A stretch of 64,000 bases of DNA, taken from Myxococcales bacterium. GTDB taxonomy: Bacteria > Myxococcota_A > Polyangia > Polyangiales > Polyangiaceae. The stretch lies in NCBI GenBank assembly GCA_016191785.1, contig JACPVJ010000126.1:1-64000 (forward strand), given 5' to 3'. A program made the position numbers and the translations under genes. Below, piece by piece: positions 8,710 through 16,520 of the stretch (position 1 is the stretch's first letter; each line of letters opens with the position of its first letter). The notes below the pieces were generated by a model. The model was given only the letters and a program-made list of their open reading frames with translations. It had not been told where the DNA came from and ran no database searches.

Positions 8710-9461
8710 AGCCGACCGAGAGACCCCGCACCAAGCGCGAAGAGGCCGCCGAGCGCCGCCGCCTGGGCGCGACCCTGCGCAAGCTCGACCGTCAGAAGCT
8801 CGCGCGGCTCAAGGAAGAGCTCAAGGCGGCGCGCGCCCAGCGACGCCGCAACATGGCGACGGCGGTAGAGTTCTGTCGAGAGGGGCGGAGGAAAGTTCGC
8901 GAGCGCGCGAAAGAGCGCAGGCTGCGCGCGCTGGCCGAGCTGAAGGAAGCTCGCAAGGCCGAGGCCGAGCGGGCTAGCGACGCTTGCCGGGGAGCAAAGG
9001 ACGCAGCGCGCGCCGAAAGCGGCGTGAGCGAAGCCGAGCGCTCGCTCGAGGCGGAGCGGCAGAGCCGCCGCACGCTGGCAACCATCGAGCGCTCGGACCG
9101 CTCGCGCGAAAGGGAGCGCGGGAAGAAGCGCGCGACGGCGGCGGAGCGCCGGGGCGAGAGTGACGACGCCGTGCGCTCGAACCTCTCGCCCGAGCTCGTG
9201 CCGGTGTTCAACCTGCTTCGGAGAAACATCAAGCCCACCGCTCGCATGAGCCGGACCGAGGTCTTCCTGAAGTGGGCCGAGGAGAACCCTGGCGAGGTGG
9301 TGGCCATCCAGGACGCCGACGCGGAGCGCGCGGTTGCCGAGCTCATCCGAGAGCGCCAGGCCACCGAGAAGCAGCTCCGGAGCCGAAAGCGCTACCGCCG
9401 CTCGGCGGACGAGCTCGCCGCCGAGCTGGCGGAGAAGGAAGAAGAAGAGGTCCCATTTTGA
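8706..9461 (+). CDS. highly charged coiled-coil protein
   Basis: 251 residues from the ATG overlapping the previous stop (ATGA). Residues 1-160 are almost entirely Arg/Lys/Glu/Ala helix, consistent with a long coiled coil. Residues 160-251 look more globular, with a short region resembling a DNA-binding helix pair (PTARMSRTEVFLKWAEENPG). It could be structural, scaffolding or DNA-organising. No family recognised. Confidence 0.6.
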   Translation: MKPTERPRTKREEAAERRRLGATLRKLDRQKLARLKEELKAARAQRRRNMATAVEFCREGRRKVRERAKERRLRALAELKEARKAEAERASDACRGAKDAARAESGVSEAERSLEAERQSRRTLATIERSDRSRERERGKKRATAAERRGESDDAVRSNLSPELVPVFNLLRRNIKPTARMSRTEVFLKWAEENPGEVVAIQDADAERAVAELIRERQATEKQLRSRKRYRRSADELAAELAEKEEEEVPF

Positions 9462-9880
9462 GCAATCCCTACGGAAGAACACCGAAGCCGAGCAAGCGGA
9501 GCGTGGCAGGCCAGGAGCCGAGAGCGCCCGAGCACACGGTTGCGTCCCTGGCTCTCTGGGCAGCGGTGGACGAGCTCGCGCTGAAGCTCGAAGTAAGCCA
9601 GGACGACCTGGCGCGCGTCGTGACACGCGCTCTCTTCGCTGCCGCGAACGCCACCGACCTCTCGCGCGAGGTTGCCGAGCTGATTCGGCGCATGCCTCCG
9701 GGGCTGCGCGCGTCGCACTTCGCGGCCTTCGACGAATTGGCCCGCATGTGGCTGGAGCGCCCGAAGGAGAAGAAGCGCCGCGAGCGCGGCGCAGCGGAAG
9801 AAATCGCAGACCTCGCGGCGACGAGCCGCGTGGCCGTCGACTTCCCCACGCCAGGACCAGACGAGGGGCGCGCGCCGTGA
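9458..9880 (+). CDS. small helical protein, unknown
   Basis: 140 residues from a TTG start that overlaps the previous stop (TTGA). The N-terminus SNPYGRTPKPSKRS is basic and flexible. The middle is helical and rich in Ala/Leu. The C-terminus has a Lys/Arg/Glu-rich stretch. No family recognised. The choice of TTG rests on the overlap pattern, which is shared by nearly all neighbours. Confidence 0.55.
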   Translation: MSNPYGRTPKPSKRSVAGQEPRAPEHTVASLALWAAVDELALKLEVSQDDLARVVTRALFAAANATDLSREVAELIRRMPPGLRASHFAAFDELARMWLERPKEKKRRERGAAEEIADLAATSRVAVDFPTPGPDEGRAP

Positions 9881-10101
9881 GCTGCCCGGCTCCGCCCTTT
9901 CCCTGGCCGCCCCCGGACGACGGCGGCCCGCCGCCCTCGGAACCCGAGTGGTACGGGCTGACGGCGCAGCCGGCCGCGGACGGCGAAGCGCATCGGGTCC
10001 AGTGCGCCAGAGCGCTGGGCGCCGACCCCTACGGGCCGACCGAAAGCTACTGCGGCGGCTCGATGCGGCGGCGGCCCGGCATCGACGAAGAGGACCGTTG
10101 A
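9877..10101 (+). CDS. short Pro-rich protein, unknown
   Basis: 74 residues from a GTG overlapping the previous stop (GTGA). Pro-rich N-terminus with an aromatic and acidic centre, and three Cys residues. No domain recognised. Support is the stop/start coupling on both sides and the absence of any better frame. Confidence 0.45.
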   Translation: MSCPAPPFPWPPPDDGGPPPSEPEWYGLTAQPAADGEAHRVQCARALGADPYGPTESYCGGSMRRRPGIDEEDR

Positions 10102-10316
10102 CCGTGCGCGTCTCACTCGACCGAGAGGGGCCGCGCGTGTTCGTGGCGCTCCGAGACGACGCCACCGGAGCGCGCGCGACCCTCGAGCTACACCGCCGCG
10201 AGAGCGCGAGCCTCGCGGCAACTGTCGCGGCGGTGAGCGGAGCCGAGGACGACGAAAGCGAGCTCGAGTGCCAGTTTCGCGGCCGGCTCACGGTCGCCGC
10301 CGGAAAGGAACCATGA
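10098..10316 (+). CDS. small beta-rich protein, unknown
   Basis: 72 residues if TTG at 10098 (overlapping the previous stop as TTGA) is the start; GTG at 10104 is an alternative. The sequence alternates short beta-type stretches (VRVSLDREG, RVFVALRDD, ATLELHRRES). It resembles small OB- or beta-barrel-like phage proteins only in style. No family recognised. Confidence 0.5.
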   Translation: MTVRVSLDREGPRVFVALRDDATGARATLELHRRESASLAATVAAVSGAEDDESELECQFRGRLTVAAGKEP

Positions 10317-11104
10317 CCGAAGCTCACCCCCTGTTCCCAGTCGAACGCGAAGAAGACGACCCGATCGAAGTCGGGTGGATTCACGTCACCCGTTTCGAGG
10401 GTGGCGGGCAGAAGTGGGCCCCGCGGCTTTTCGCTGCCGCCGAGCTCGCCGACCTGGAAACGCTGGCCGAGGCTTTCGGAGGTGGCTCGTACGAGCTGGT
10501 CGCGCGCGCGCAGGACCGGCGCGCCATCACCGGGCGACGGCGCTACCAGTTGCCCGGGCGACCCCTACCGCTCGACGGCGGCGCGAGCGAAGACCACCGA
10601 GCGCCCGCAGTCGCGCCCATGGTCGCGCCGTCGAGCACGAGCGACGCGCTCCTGATCGCCATGATGCAGATGATGGCGCAGCAGCAGCAGGCGCAAACGC
10701 AGCTCATGGTCGCGATGCTCACCAAGAGCGACCAGAGCAGCAAGGAGCACGTCCAGAGCATGACGGCACTGCACGACCGGTTCGCTCAGTCGCAGGCGAT
10801 GCTCTTCGGGAAGATGCTCGACACGCAGGGCTCGGGCGGCGGAGCGGGGGGCAGCATGGATGGCTTCATGAAGGGGATTGAGTTTGCTCAAGAAGCGTTC
10901 GCCGGCCAGGCCGAGGCCGCCGCCGAGAAGGCCGACGACGGGAACGACCTGAAAGACCTGATGGAAGGGGTCAAGATGTTCGCGGGGATGGAGCACGCCG
11001 AGCGCATGGCCCAAATCGAGGCGATGCGAGCTCGGCGCGGCGGAGCGCCTCCGCCGCCGAAGCCGCCGCAGGGACCACCCCCGAACGGGGCCGCACATGG
11101 CTAG
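10313..11104 (+). CDS. unknown protein with Met/Gln-rich helical middle
   Basis: 263 residues, ATG overlapping the previous stop. An N-terminal folded part (1-85) is followed by a Met/Gln-rich helix (LIAMMQMMAQQQQ) at about 118-145, further amphipathic helices to about 235, and a Pro/Gly tail. The pattern suits an oligomeric helical protein such as a scaffold, or a protein that lies on a membrane. It overlaps the next start by eight bases. Function unknown. Confidence 0.6.
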   Translation: MTEAHPLFPVEREEDDPIEVGWIHVTRFEGGGQKWAPRLFAAAELADLETLAEAFGGGSYELVARAQDRRAITGRRRYQLPGRPLPLDGGASEDHRAPAVAPMVAPSSTSDALLIAMMQMMAQQQQAQTQLMVAMLTKSDQSSKEHVQSMTALHDRFAQSQAMLFGKMLDTQGSGGGAGGSMDGFMKGIEFAQEAFAGQAEAAAEKADDGNDLKDLMEGVKMFAGMEHAERMAQIEAMRARRGGAPPPPKPPQGPPPNGAAHG

Positions 11105-11369
11105 ACCAAGCAAGGTGCTGGTCAGAATCGGAGCCACGGTGTGGGAGTTCAGCCGAGCGGACTTCAAGCGTTTCGGTGGCGACGTGCTCACGCTCAAGAT
11201 GCGCAGCCCGAGCGCCCGGACGGCGTTCGTGTCCTACGGGGACGAATGGTTCAGGTGGACCGGCCAAAGCGACTACGCGACCTCGAACCAGGCTACGCCC
11301 GCCGAAATCGCGGCAATCCGAGACGCGGTGGAGCTGCACGAGCCCAAGCCGACAAGGCGGCCGTGGTGA
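11097..11369 (+). CDS. small protein, unknown
   Basis: 90 residues, starting with an ATG inside the end of the preceding gene. Mixed alpha/beta composition with a Trp-containing core (TVWEFSRADF, DEWFRWTGQ). No family recognised. The next gene's GTG overlaps its stop. Confidence 0.55.
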   Translation: MARPSKVLVRIGATVWEFSRADFKRFGGDVLTLKMRSPSARTAFVSYGDEWFRWTGQSDYATSNQATPAEIAAIRDAVELHEPKPTRRPW

Positions 11370-11851
11370 GCGACCGAGCAAAGTGGAAGTTCCTCGCGCG
11401 CGTGCCCGAGCTCGACGCGCAAGACCCGGCGCTGCGCGACGTGGCCACCAACCTTTGGCGCGCGGCGCTCTGCCGGCCGCGCGTGTTCGTGCACCTGGCG
11501 CACGCGCTCGCCCGCGACGGCATCACCTACCAGACCGACACCGCCCGCACTGGGGGCGAGGATATCGCGGGATTCACTCGCCGACAGTCGCACGCCCTCG
11601 AACCCCTCGAGCGCGGCCGAGACGACTGCGACGCCAAGGCGCGCCTATTCGTGGCGCTCTGCCGAGCCGCCGGGCTCCGCGCGCGCATGGTGCCGCGCTG
11701 GCAGGGAGACACCCTCAAGCATGTCTCGGCAGCGGTGACGCTCGACGGCAAGGAGCTCGCGGTTGAAACCATCCTGGGTCGCGCTCGCTTGGGCGAGGTG
11801 GCCGAGCAGATTCCAACGGAGAAAGGTTCTCAGCGATGGCTCTACACGTGA
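11366..11851 (+). CDS. transglutaminase-like cysteine protease fold
   Basis: 161 residues, GTG start overlapping the previous stop. Cys88 (RDDCDAKARLFVALCRAAG), His119 (LKHVSAAV) and Glu134 (AVETIL) match the Cys-His-acid order of transglutaminase-like proteins. In phages such domains have been placed near virion or processing genes, so maturation cleavage or cross-linking of a virion protein is a fair guess. There is no signal peptide. The following membrane protein starts 16 bases before its stop. Confidence 0.7.
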   Translation: MSDRAKWKFLARVPELDAQDPALRDVATNLWRAALCRPRVFVHLAHALARDGITYQTDTARTGGEDIAGFTRRQSHALEPLERGRDDCDAKARLFVALCRAAGLRARMVPRWQGDTLKHVSAAVTLDGKELAVETILGRARLGEVAEQIPTEKGSQRWLYT

Positions 11852-12039
11852 ACGATGAAGTGCGCCGAGGGGCGCTTGGCGATCTGGCTACCCTCGCTTG
11901 CCGGTGGGAGGAGCGGGCGCGCGCGGCAGAGCGCGCACTACTCCGCCGCCGGGCCGCGCTCGCGCTGGTCTTCGCGGTGGGGATGGCTGCCGGCGGAGTG
12001 GTGAGCCTGCTCGGCTGGGCGCTCGGGGCCCGGCTGTGA
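11836..12039 (+). CDS. small single-span membrane protein
   Basis: 67 residues. A charged N-terminal helix (residues 1-37) precedes a hydrophobic segment at about 42-64 (LALVFAVGMAAGGVVSLLGWAL). A Met-Ala start with GAGAAAGG upstream supports the ATG. Such small one-helix proteins are common in membrane-containing virions and also as lysis proteins. No homology recognised. Confidence 0.6.
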   Translation: MALHVNDEVRRGALGDLATLACRWEERARAAERALLRRRAALALVFAVGMAAGGVVSLLGWALGARL

Positions 12040-12602
12040 CCAAGTGCCCGTGGTTCTGGTTCGGGGTCGCTGCGCTTCTCGCGGCGGACTCGGCGCCAGC
12101 GCGGGCAAAGGTTCGGAAGCTCTCGCGCGTGGTGCTCATCGGCGACTCGCTCGCGGTTGGCCTGGCGCGCCCTCTCGCGGCCGAGCTCAAGACGGCGGGC
12201 GCCGAGCTCAAGGTGTGCGCGCGCGTCTCTGCCAACGCCGGCCAGTTCACCGAGCCCGGCGGCTTCGGCACGCTCGGCCTGTCCGCTCTGCTCTCGGACT
12301 TCACGCCCGAGCTCGTGCTGGTCTCGCTCGGCACGAACGACACCGCGCCGGGCTCCTCGGTGCGGGACAAGCTCCCGGCCCGCTTCGCGCTGATGCGCTC
12401 TCGCATCGAGGCCGCCGGCGCCCACGTGCTCTTTCTTGGCCCGCCGTCCCTGCCCTGGCCGCGTGAGCCCATCTACCAGGCCGCCGCCGGCGCTCGCCTA
12501 CTCGTCGCGCCCGCCGTCGAACAAGCGCCCGACCACATCCACCCGACGCCCGCCGGCTCCGCCGCGTGGGCGAAGCACATTCGAAAGGAACTGTTCCCAT
12601 GA
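12036..12602 (+). CDS. secreted SGNH-type hydrolase
   Basis: 188 residues, GTG start overlapping the previous stop. Signal-like N-terminus (WFWFGVAALLAADSAPARA). Block I is GDSLAVG with Ser38, block III is LGTND with Asn101, and block V is DHIHPTPAG with Asp166 and His169. This set defines SGNH/GDSL-like esterases. Phage-borne SGNH proteins can deacetylate or de-esterify surface glycans or lipids. Likely periplasmic. Function on host envelope is inferred. Confidence 0.8.
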   Translation: MTKCPWFWFGVAALLAADSAPARAKVRKLSRVVLIGDSLAVGLARPLAAELKTAGAELKVCARVSANAGQFTEPGGFGTLGLSALLSDFTPELVLVSLGTNDTAPGSSVRDKLPARFALMRSRIEAAGAHVLFLGPPSLPWPREPIYQAAAGARLLVAPAVEQAPDHIHPTPAGSAAWAKHIRKELFP

Positions 12603-12826
12603 GACATCTTGCCCCGGTGGCGCTCGTGGTCGCCGGCTGCTCGCCCGGCGGGCCATGCGCCCCTGAAACCGACCTGGCCGCCATCGAAGCGCGCTACCAG
12701 GCCGAGCTCGTCGCCGCGTGCGCGTCGTTCGCGCCCGCGGACCCGCCGACCGAGTGCCCGAGCTACCAGGAAATCACTGACCGCGCGCGGCGCGCTCGAG
12801 AGGAGTGGGCAGCATGCCAGCGGTAG
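12599..12826 (+). CDS. small lipoprotein
   Basis: 75 residues, ATG overlapping the previous stop. MRHLAPVALVVAGC gives a short signal peptide and a lipobox with Cys14. The mature part is helical and acidic with four more Cys. By position after an SGNH hydrolase and near membrane proteins it could be an outer spanin-like lipoprotein or an exclusion factor; the sequence does not decide. Confidence 0.65.
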   Translation: MRHLAPVALVVAGCSPGGPCAPETDLAAIEARYQAELVAACASFAPADPPTECPSYQEITDRARRAREEWAACQR

Positions 12827-13119
12827 GGGCTCCCTTCGCCCAGCTTCAGAGCGCCATCTTGCAGGGCTTGGCCCAGGCCGCTCCCGCCGCCGCGACCGAG
12901 GCCGTCAAGCGGCTGGTGCCGCTGCTCGGCAGTCTCGACAAGTCATGGCCGTTCGTCGTCATCGCCGCCCGAGCCTTCGACATGGCGCGGCGGAGCAAGC
13001 GCTTCCCGACGCCCGAGCAGATTGGCCGCTACCTCACTGCCAGCGCCAGCGAGTTCGCGTCCGAAAGGCTCGCGGCCGAGTGGATGCGCCTCAAGCCCTT
13101 CTGGAAAGAGCAGCCATGA
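12814..13119 (+). CDS. small helical protein, unknown
   Basis: 101 residues from ATG at 12814; GTG at 12805 is an alternative. Helical, with hydrophobic stretches (LPLLGSL, WPFVVIAARAF) not long enough for a clear span. Overlaps its neighbours on both sides. No family recognised. Confidence 0.5.
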   Translation: MPAVGAPFAQLQSAILQGLAQAAPAAATEAVKRLVPLLGSLDKSWPFVVIAARAFDMARRSKRFPTPEQIGRYLTASASEFASERLAAEWMRLKPFWKEQP

Positions 13120-13292
13120 CGAAAGAAGACGTGGCGCTGTTCGTCCACGCGGCCCGCTGCCGCGAGCTGGCGGGGGCGACGGGTGAGGTGGCCCTCGCCT
13201 TCGCCAAGGTGCTCGAGCACATCGCCTACAGCGACGGCGAGACCGGGGACTGCGCCCGGGACCTCGCTCGAGCCGCGCTCGAAGCCGACTAG
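13116..13292 (+). CDS. short helical protein, unknown
   Basis: 58 residues, ATG overlapping the preceding stop as ATGA. Two predicted helices and no motif. It is the last gene of this overlapping series; a 115-base gap follows that holds only the ribosome-binding region of the next gene. Confidence 0.45.
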   Translation: MTKEDVALFVHAARCRELAGATGEVALAFAKVLEHIAYSDGETGDCARDLARAALEAD

Positions 13293-13407
13293 CAAGCGCC
13301 GCCCGGGTCACCGCGCCTCTGCCCGGGCAAGAGCGCTTATCGCAAGTAGTGAAGAGCCCCCGCGGCGGCGCGGCGCCCCGGGGAGCTCGCACCGAAGGAG
13401 ACAGACC

Positions 13408-13830
13408 ATGCAAGAAGAACCCCTCACCCAGCCCGCCCGCGAGCGGCAACACTGTTTCATCGTCCGGCTCGACGGTCGCTTGGATGATCTGGTCCAGGCC
13501 CATCGGGAGCGCCTTCAGAAGAAGCGCCGGGCCCGCGTGCCCCTGGCCGAAGCGGCGCGCGACCTGTTCACCCAAGCACTCGGGCTCAAGGGCCAGAAGA
13601 CGCCGGCCCCGGCGCGGCGTCAGCTCGCCCTCTTCGGGCCTCGCGTGCCAGCCGGGGGCCCGAGCCCGACCGACGACGGGTTAACGCATTCTGAGGGCGC
13701 ACAAGAGCAGCAAAGCGTTAACTGCGAGCACTGCGGCGGCCCGGTCCCGCTCGGCTCTCGCCCGACCCGTCGATTCTGCTCCGGGAGCTGTCGCGTGCTC
13801 GCGTGCCGGGGCCGGAAGCGTTGCGCGTAG
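13408..13830 (+). CDS. small protein with C-terminal zinc-ribbon-like motif
   Basis: 140 residues. The start is backed by GAAGGAG seven bases upstream. Residues 12-65 form a short strand followed by helices (CFIVRLDGRLDDLVQAHRER), reminiscent of ribbon-helix-helix proteins. The C-terminus has CEHCGGPVPLG and RRFCSGSCRVLAC, a four-Cys zinc site close in spacing to that at 24625-24715. A DNA-binding regulator is the simplest reading. Its leader AGACAGACCATGCA repeats that of the integrase. Confidence 0.6.
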   Translation: MQEEPLTQPARERQHCFIVRLDGRLDDLVQAHRERLQKKRRARVPLAEAARDLFTQALGLKGQKTPAPARRQLALFGPRVPAGGPSPTDDGLTHSEGAQEQQSVNCEHCGGPVPLGSRPTRRFCSGSCRVLACRGRKRCA

Positions 13831-13858
13831 GCTGGCCGCTGGTTATCGGGAGGTCCCC

Positions 13859-14239
13859 ATGGGTTACGAGGATTTTGCTTCGGCGAATGAGGGCGAGCTT
13901 TCAGCGCGCGTGCGCGAGGCGGTGCGCTCGCGGCTCTTCGCGCTGGCGTTCTGGCAAGAGGCGTCGCGAGCCGAGCGTGCGCTAGCTTCGCGAGGCGTGA
14001 CGCTGCGCTTCGAGCCGCTGGCCATCGACGGCTTTTCCCTCGGCTACCGCGGGCGCGAGGTGTGGGTCACCCGTGAGCCGGCTCACGTGGCGGTCACCGT
14101 CCAAGGAGCGGCGGGGCTGTTCGCGCCCGCCGTCGCGCCCCGGCACGAGCCGCCCGAGACGCCCGCCGACATGCAGAAGGCGGCCGAGCTCGTGATGAGG
14201 CAGGTGATTGCCTTCTTGCTCGAGCGCGGAGCCTTCTAG
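13859..14239 (+). CDS. element A protein, unknown
   Basis: 126 residues, with GGGAGG about five bases before the ATG. Helical N-terminus (1-45), beta-rich middle (VTLRFEPLAIDGFSLGYRGREVWVTRE) and a helical end. No family recognised. It converges with the RadA-like gene, overlapping it by four bases. Confidence 0.55.
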   Translation: MGYEDFASANEGELSARVREAVRSRLFALAFWQEASRAERALASRGVTLRFEPLAIDGFSLGYRGREVWVTREPAHVAVTVQGAAGLFAPAVAPRHEPPETPADMQKAAELVMRQVIAFLLERGAF

Positions 14240-14940
14240 GCCGTGAGCCCCACGAGCGCCGACCCCCGCGGGCAGTAGCGGCTCTTGCGCACGGTCACCC
14301 GGGCGGAACTCGCCTTGCGCGGCGAGAGCTGAACTGTGTAGTCCGGCCAGTGTTCGAGCCCGCTCGACCCGTGAGCCCTGCCGCGTCGGTTCCGGTGGGC
14401 AATCAAGAACAACACCGCCCCCGAGCTCGGCGCCCATAGCGCCAGCTCCTTGACCAGCGCGAGCGGCTTCGGCGTCGCCGTGACGCTGTCGACGATGACG
14501 CTCCGAGCTCCGATGCGGCTCGCCTCGGCCTGTAGCCCCTCCGCGGTGTCGACCAGCCAGAGCCCGCCGAGCTCGGCGCCGGCGCTCGAGGCCGTCTCGA
14601 GCACGAGCTCGGGCGGCATCTCGAGGGCGACGTACAAGCACGGCGCCGCGAACGATGCCCACCGAAGGCAGAGCCGGCTCTTGCCGCTGCCGGGGTCACC
14701 CCACACCAGGGCGCTCGACCCGAGCACCCACCCGCCGCCGAGGAGCTTGTCTAGCTCGCCGTCTCGGGTGCTGACCCTTCGGCGCTCGAGCTGGCGGAAA
14801 GCATCGGCGCGCACCGCGCGGGCGGCTCGGCAGCCCTCGGCGAGCGTCCACGACCCGTCAACGCCGCAGCCGCAAAGGCCGGGTTCTCGCCGGCTCGCCT
14901 CGGTCGCTCCGCACGCAATACACGTCCACATTTCTGGCAA
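14236..14940 (-). CDS. RadA/RecA-superfamily ATPase with N-terminal zinc finger
   Basis: 234 residues. Cys7/Cys10 and Cys23/Cys25 give the N-terminal zinc site seen in RadA (Sms). Walker A GDPGSGKS lies at 81-88 and Walker B SVIVDS ends near Asp151. GSSGLEHWPDYTV near residue 205 is the LEHxxD motif of RadA. It lacks the C-terminal Lon-like domain of full RadA (about 450 residues). RadA helps branch migration and fork processing. Here it may serve replication or recombination, and it is the only P-loop ATPase seen in element A. It is the sole clear minus-strand gene of A. Confidence 0.85.
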   Translation of the reverse strand: MPEMWTCIACGATEASRREPGLCGCGVDGSWTLAEGCRAARAVRADAFRQLERRRVSTRDGELDKLLGGGWVLGSSALVWGDPGSGKSRLCLRWASFAAPCLYVALEMPPELVLETASSAGAELGGLWLVDTAEGLQAEASRIGARSVIVDSVTATPKPLALVKELALWAPSSGAVLFLIAHRNRRGRAHGSSGLEHWPDYTVQLSPRKASSARVTVRKSRYCPRGSALVGLTA

Positions 14941-15008
14941 GCCGGCACACCCGAGCCGACAAAGTCAAGGGGCGCTCCCGGAGCTCGGCGCGTGCCACCC
15001 TGACCGCG

Positions 15009-16520
15009 ATGCACCAGGACACCGCGTTTTTGGGAGGCGTCGTTCGCGCCGTCAAAAAGGGCAGCAAGGCACTGAAGAAGGCCGCGCGCCGGGCGTCGCC
15101 CATCGCGAGCGAGGCGTTGCGGTTCACGCCGGCGGGGGCGGCAGCGGCAGCCATGGGAGCGGTGAGCGCTGCCCAGGGCATCGCCCGCGGTGACCGCTGG
15201 GACAAGGTGGCGGCCTCTGCCGCTCGTGGCGCGGTGCCCGGTGGCGCCCTCGGGCGCGCGGCCTTCGACGCCGGGCTCGGCGTGGCTCGTGGCCAGCGCA
15301 TCGACCGCGCGGCCCTCGCCGCCGCCCGCAGCGCCGCAACCGAAACGCTCCGCGGCGCCGCTCCCGGCGTCCGTCTGCCGGGCTTCATCGACCCCATGGC
15401 CGCGTTCGGCCGCCGCGCGGTCGCCGAAATGTCCACGGTGAGCCCGGCCGTCGCGCTGGCGGCACGAGCTCTCAAGCGAGCCCCGACGCTCACCGCTGCG
15501 AGCGTGGCAACCGTGGCCAAGACGCTCGGCGTTCCTCCCCAGGTCGCTCAGGATGCGATGCGCCTGGTGGGCCCCCGCTCTCTGCCGTGGCGCCCCATGA
15601 GCCGGCGCGCGGCTCGCTTCCTCCGCCGCTTCTCCCACGTGCCCGAGCGCGCGCTGACCCTGACCCGGGATACCGGCGCGCTCACGGTCGGACCGGCGCG
15701 CATCAAGCTCCAGTCCGGTGACCTCCCGTACCTCATCGCCAAGAAGTACGCCGGAGACCAAACGAAGTGGAGCCAAATTGCCACGGTCAATCCGGGCATG
15801 AAAGTGGTGCACAACAAGGACAAGGCCGGCAAGGTGATCTGGTCGGGCCTGTCCCCCTGGTACGCGAACCTCGAGGTCAACTTGCCGCCGACCTGGCCAA
15901 ACCTCCCCGGCGGCGCGGCTCCGGCTCCGAGCGTGCCAGGCGTGCCCACTATCCCGGTCGCGTCCGAGGTGACCACCGCGAGCATTCTCCAAGCGAAGGC
16001 GACGCTCGCGGCTTGGAGCAAGACGGACGGCGCGAGCTCGGCCGGCGTCGCGGACTACGGGACCAAGCTCGAGGACGCCTCCCCCGCGTGGGGAGCGCGC
16101 GACCGCTTCACCCTCTCGGCCTTCTCGGCCTGGTGGAACAAGAGCGGCAAGACGCCCGCGCTCGGCACGAGCGGGGAACTCAGCGCTGCGCACTCCGACG
16201 CGCTCCGCGCCTGGGTCGAAGGCAAGGCCGCCGCTCCCTCCGCGCCCGCTCCAACCACCCCCAAGCCGCCGCAAGAGCTGCCGCCCATGGTCATTCCCGG
16301 CGGCACGGCTCCCTTGCCTCAGTGGCCGCCAGCTCAGACGGACCCGGCGCACCCGGTCGACCCCTGGCCGACCCCGCCGGCCTTGCCGTCGCTGCCGACC
16401 CCGCCGGGCTTCCAGGCGCCTCAGGCGCCCGGCGCTCCCGCTCCGGCGCCCGCCCAGAAGAAGGGCGATGACCTCGGGGTGCTCGCTGCTCTTGGCGCTC
16501 TCGTCGCGCTGCTCACCTGA
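15009..16520 (+). CDS. large structural candidate with LysM-like motif and C-terminal membrane anchor
   Basis: 503 residues. N-terminal Ala-rich helices (1-220) include hydrophobic glycine/alanine stretches. About residues 228-265 read like a LysM motif (KLQSGDLPYLIAKKYAGDQ, then a W and VNPG). A domain at about 310-400 and a long Pro-rich stretch follow. The last 17 residues (DDLGVLAALGALVALLT) are a short hydrophobic anchor preceded by acidic residues. LysM binds peptidoglycan, so the protein could be a virion vertex or penetration protein held in a membrane. It starts the late block; the next ATG overlaps its stop. Confidence 0.7.
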   Translation: MHQDTAFLGGVVRAVKKGSKALKKAARRASPIASEALRFTPAGAAAAAMGAVSAAQGIARGDRWDKVAASAARGAVPGGALGRAAFDAGLGVARGQRIDRAALAAARSAATETLRGAAPGVRLPGFIDPMAAFGRRAVAEMSTVSPAVALAARALKRAPTLTAASVATVAKTLGVPPQVAQDAMRLVGPRSLPWRPMSRRAARFLRRFSHVPERALTLTRDTGALTVGPARIKLQSGDLPYLIAKKYAGDQTKWSQIATVNPGMKVVHNKDKAGKVIWSGLSPWYANLEVNLPPTWPNLPGGAAPAPSVPGVPTIPVASEVTTASILQAKATLAAWSKTDGASSAGVADYGTKLEDASPAWGARDRFTLSAFSAWWNKSGKTPALGTSGELSAAHSDALRAWVEGKAAAPSAPAPTTPKPPQELPPMVIPGGTAPLPQWPPAQTDPAHPVDPWPTPPALPSLPTPPGFQAPQAPGAPAPAPAQKKGDDLGVLAALGALVALLT

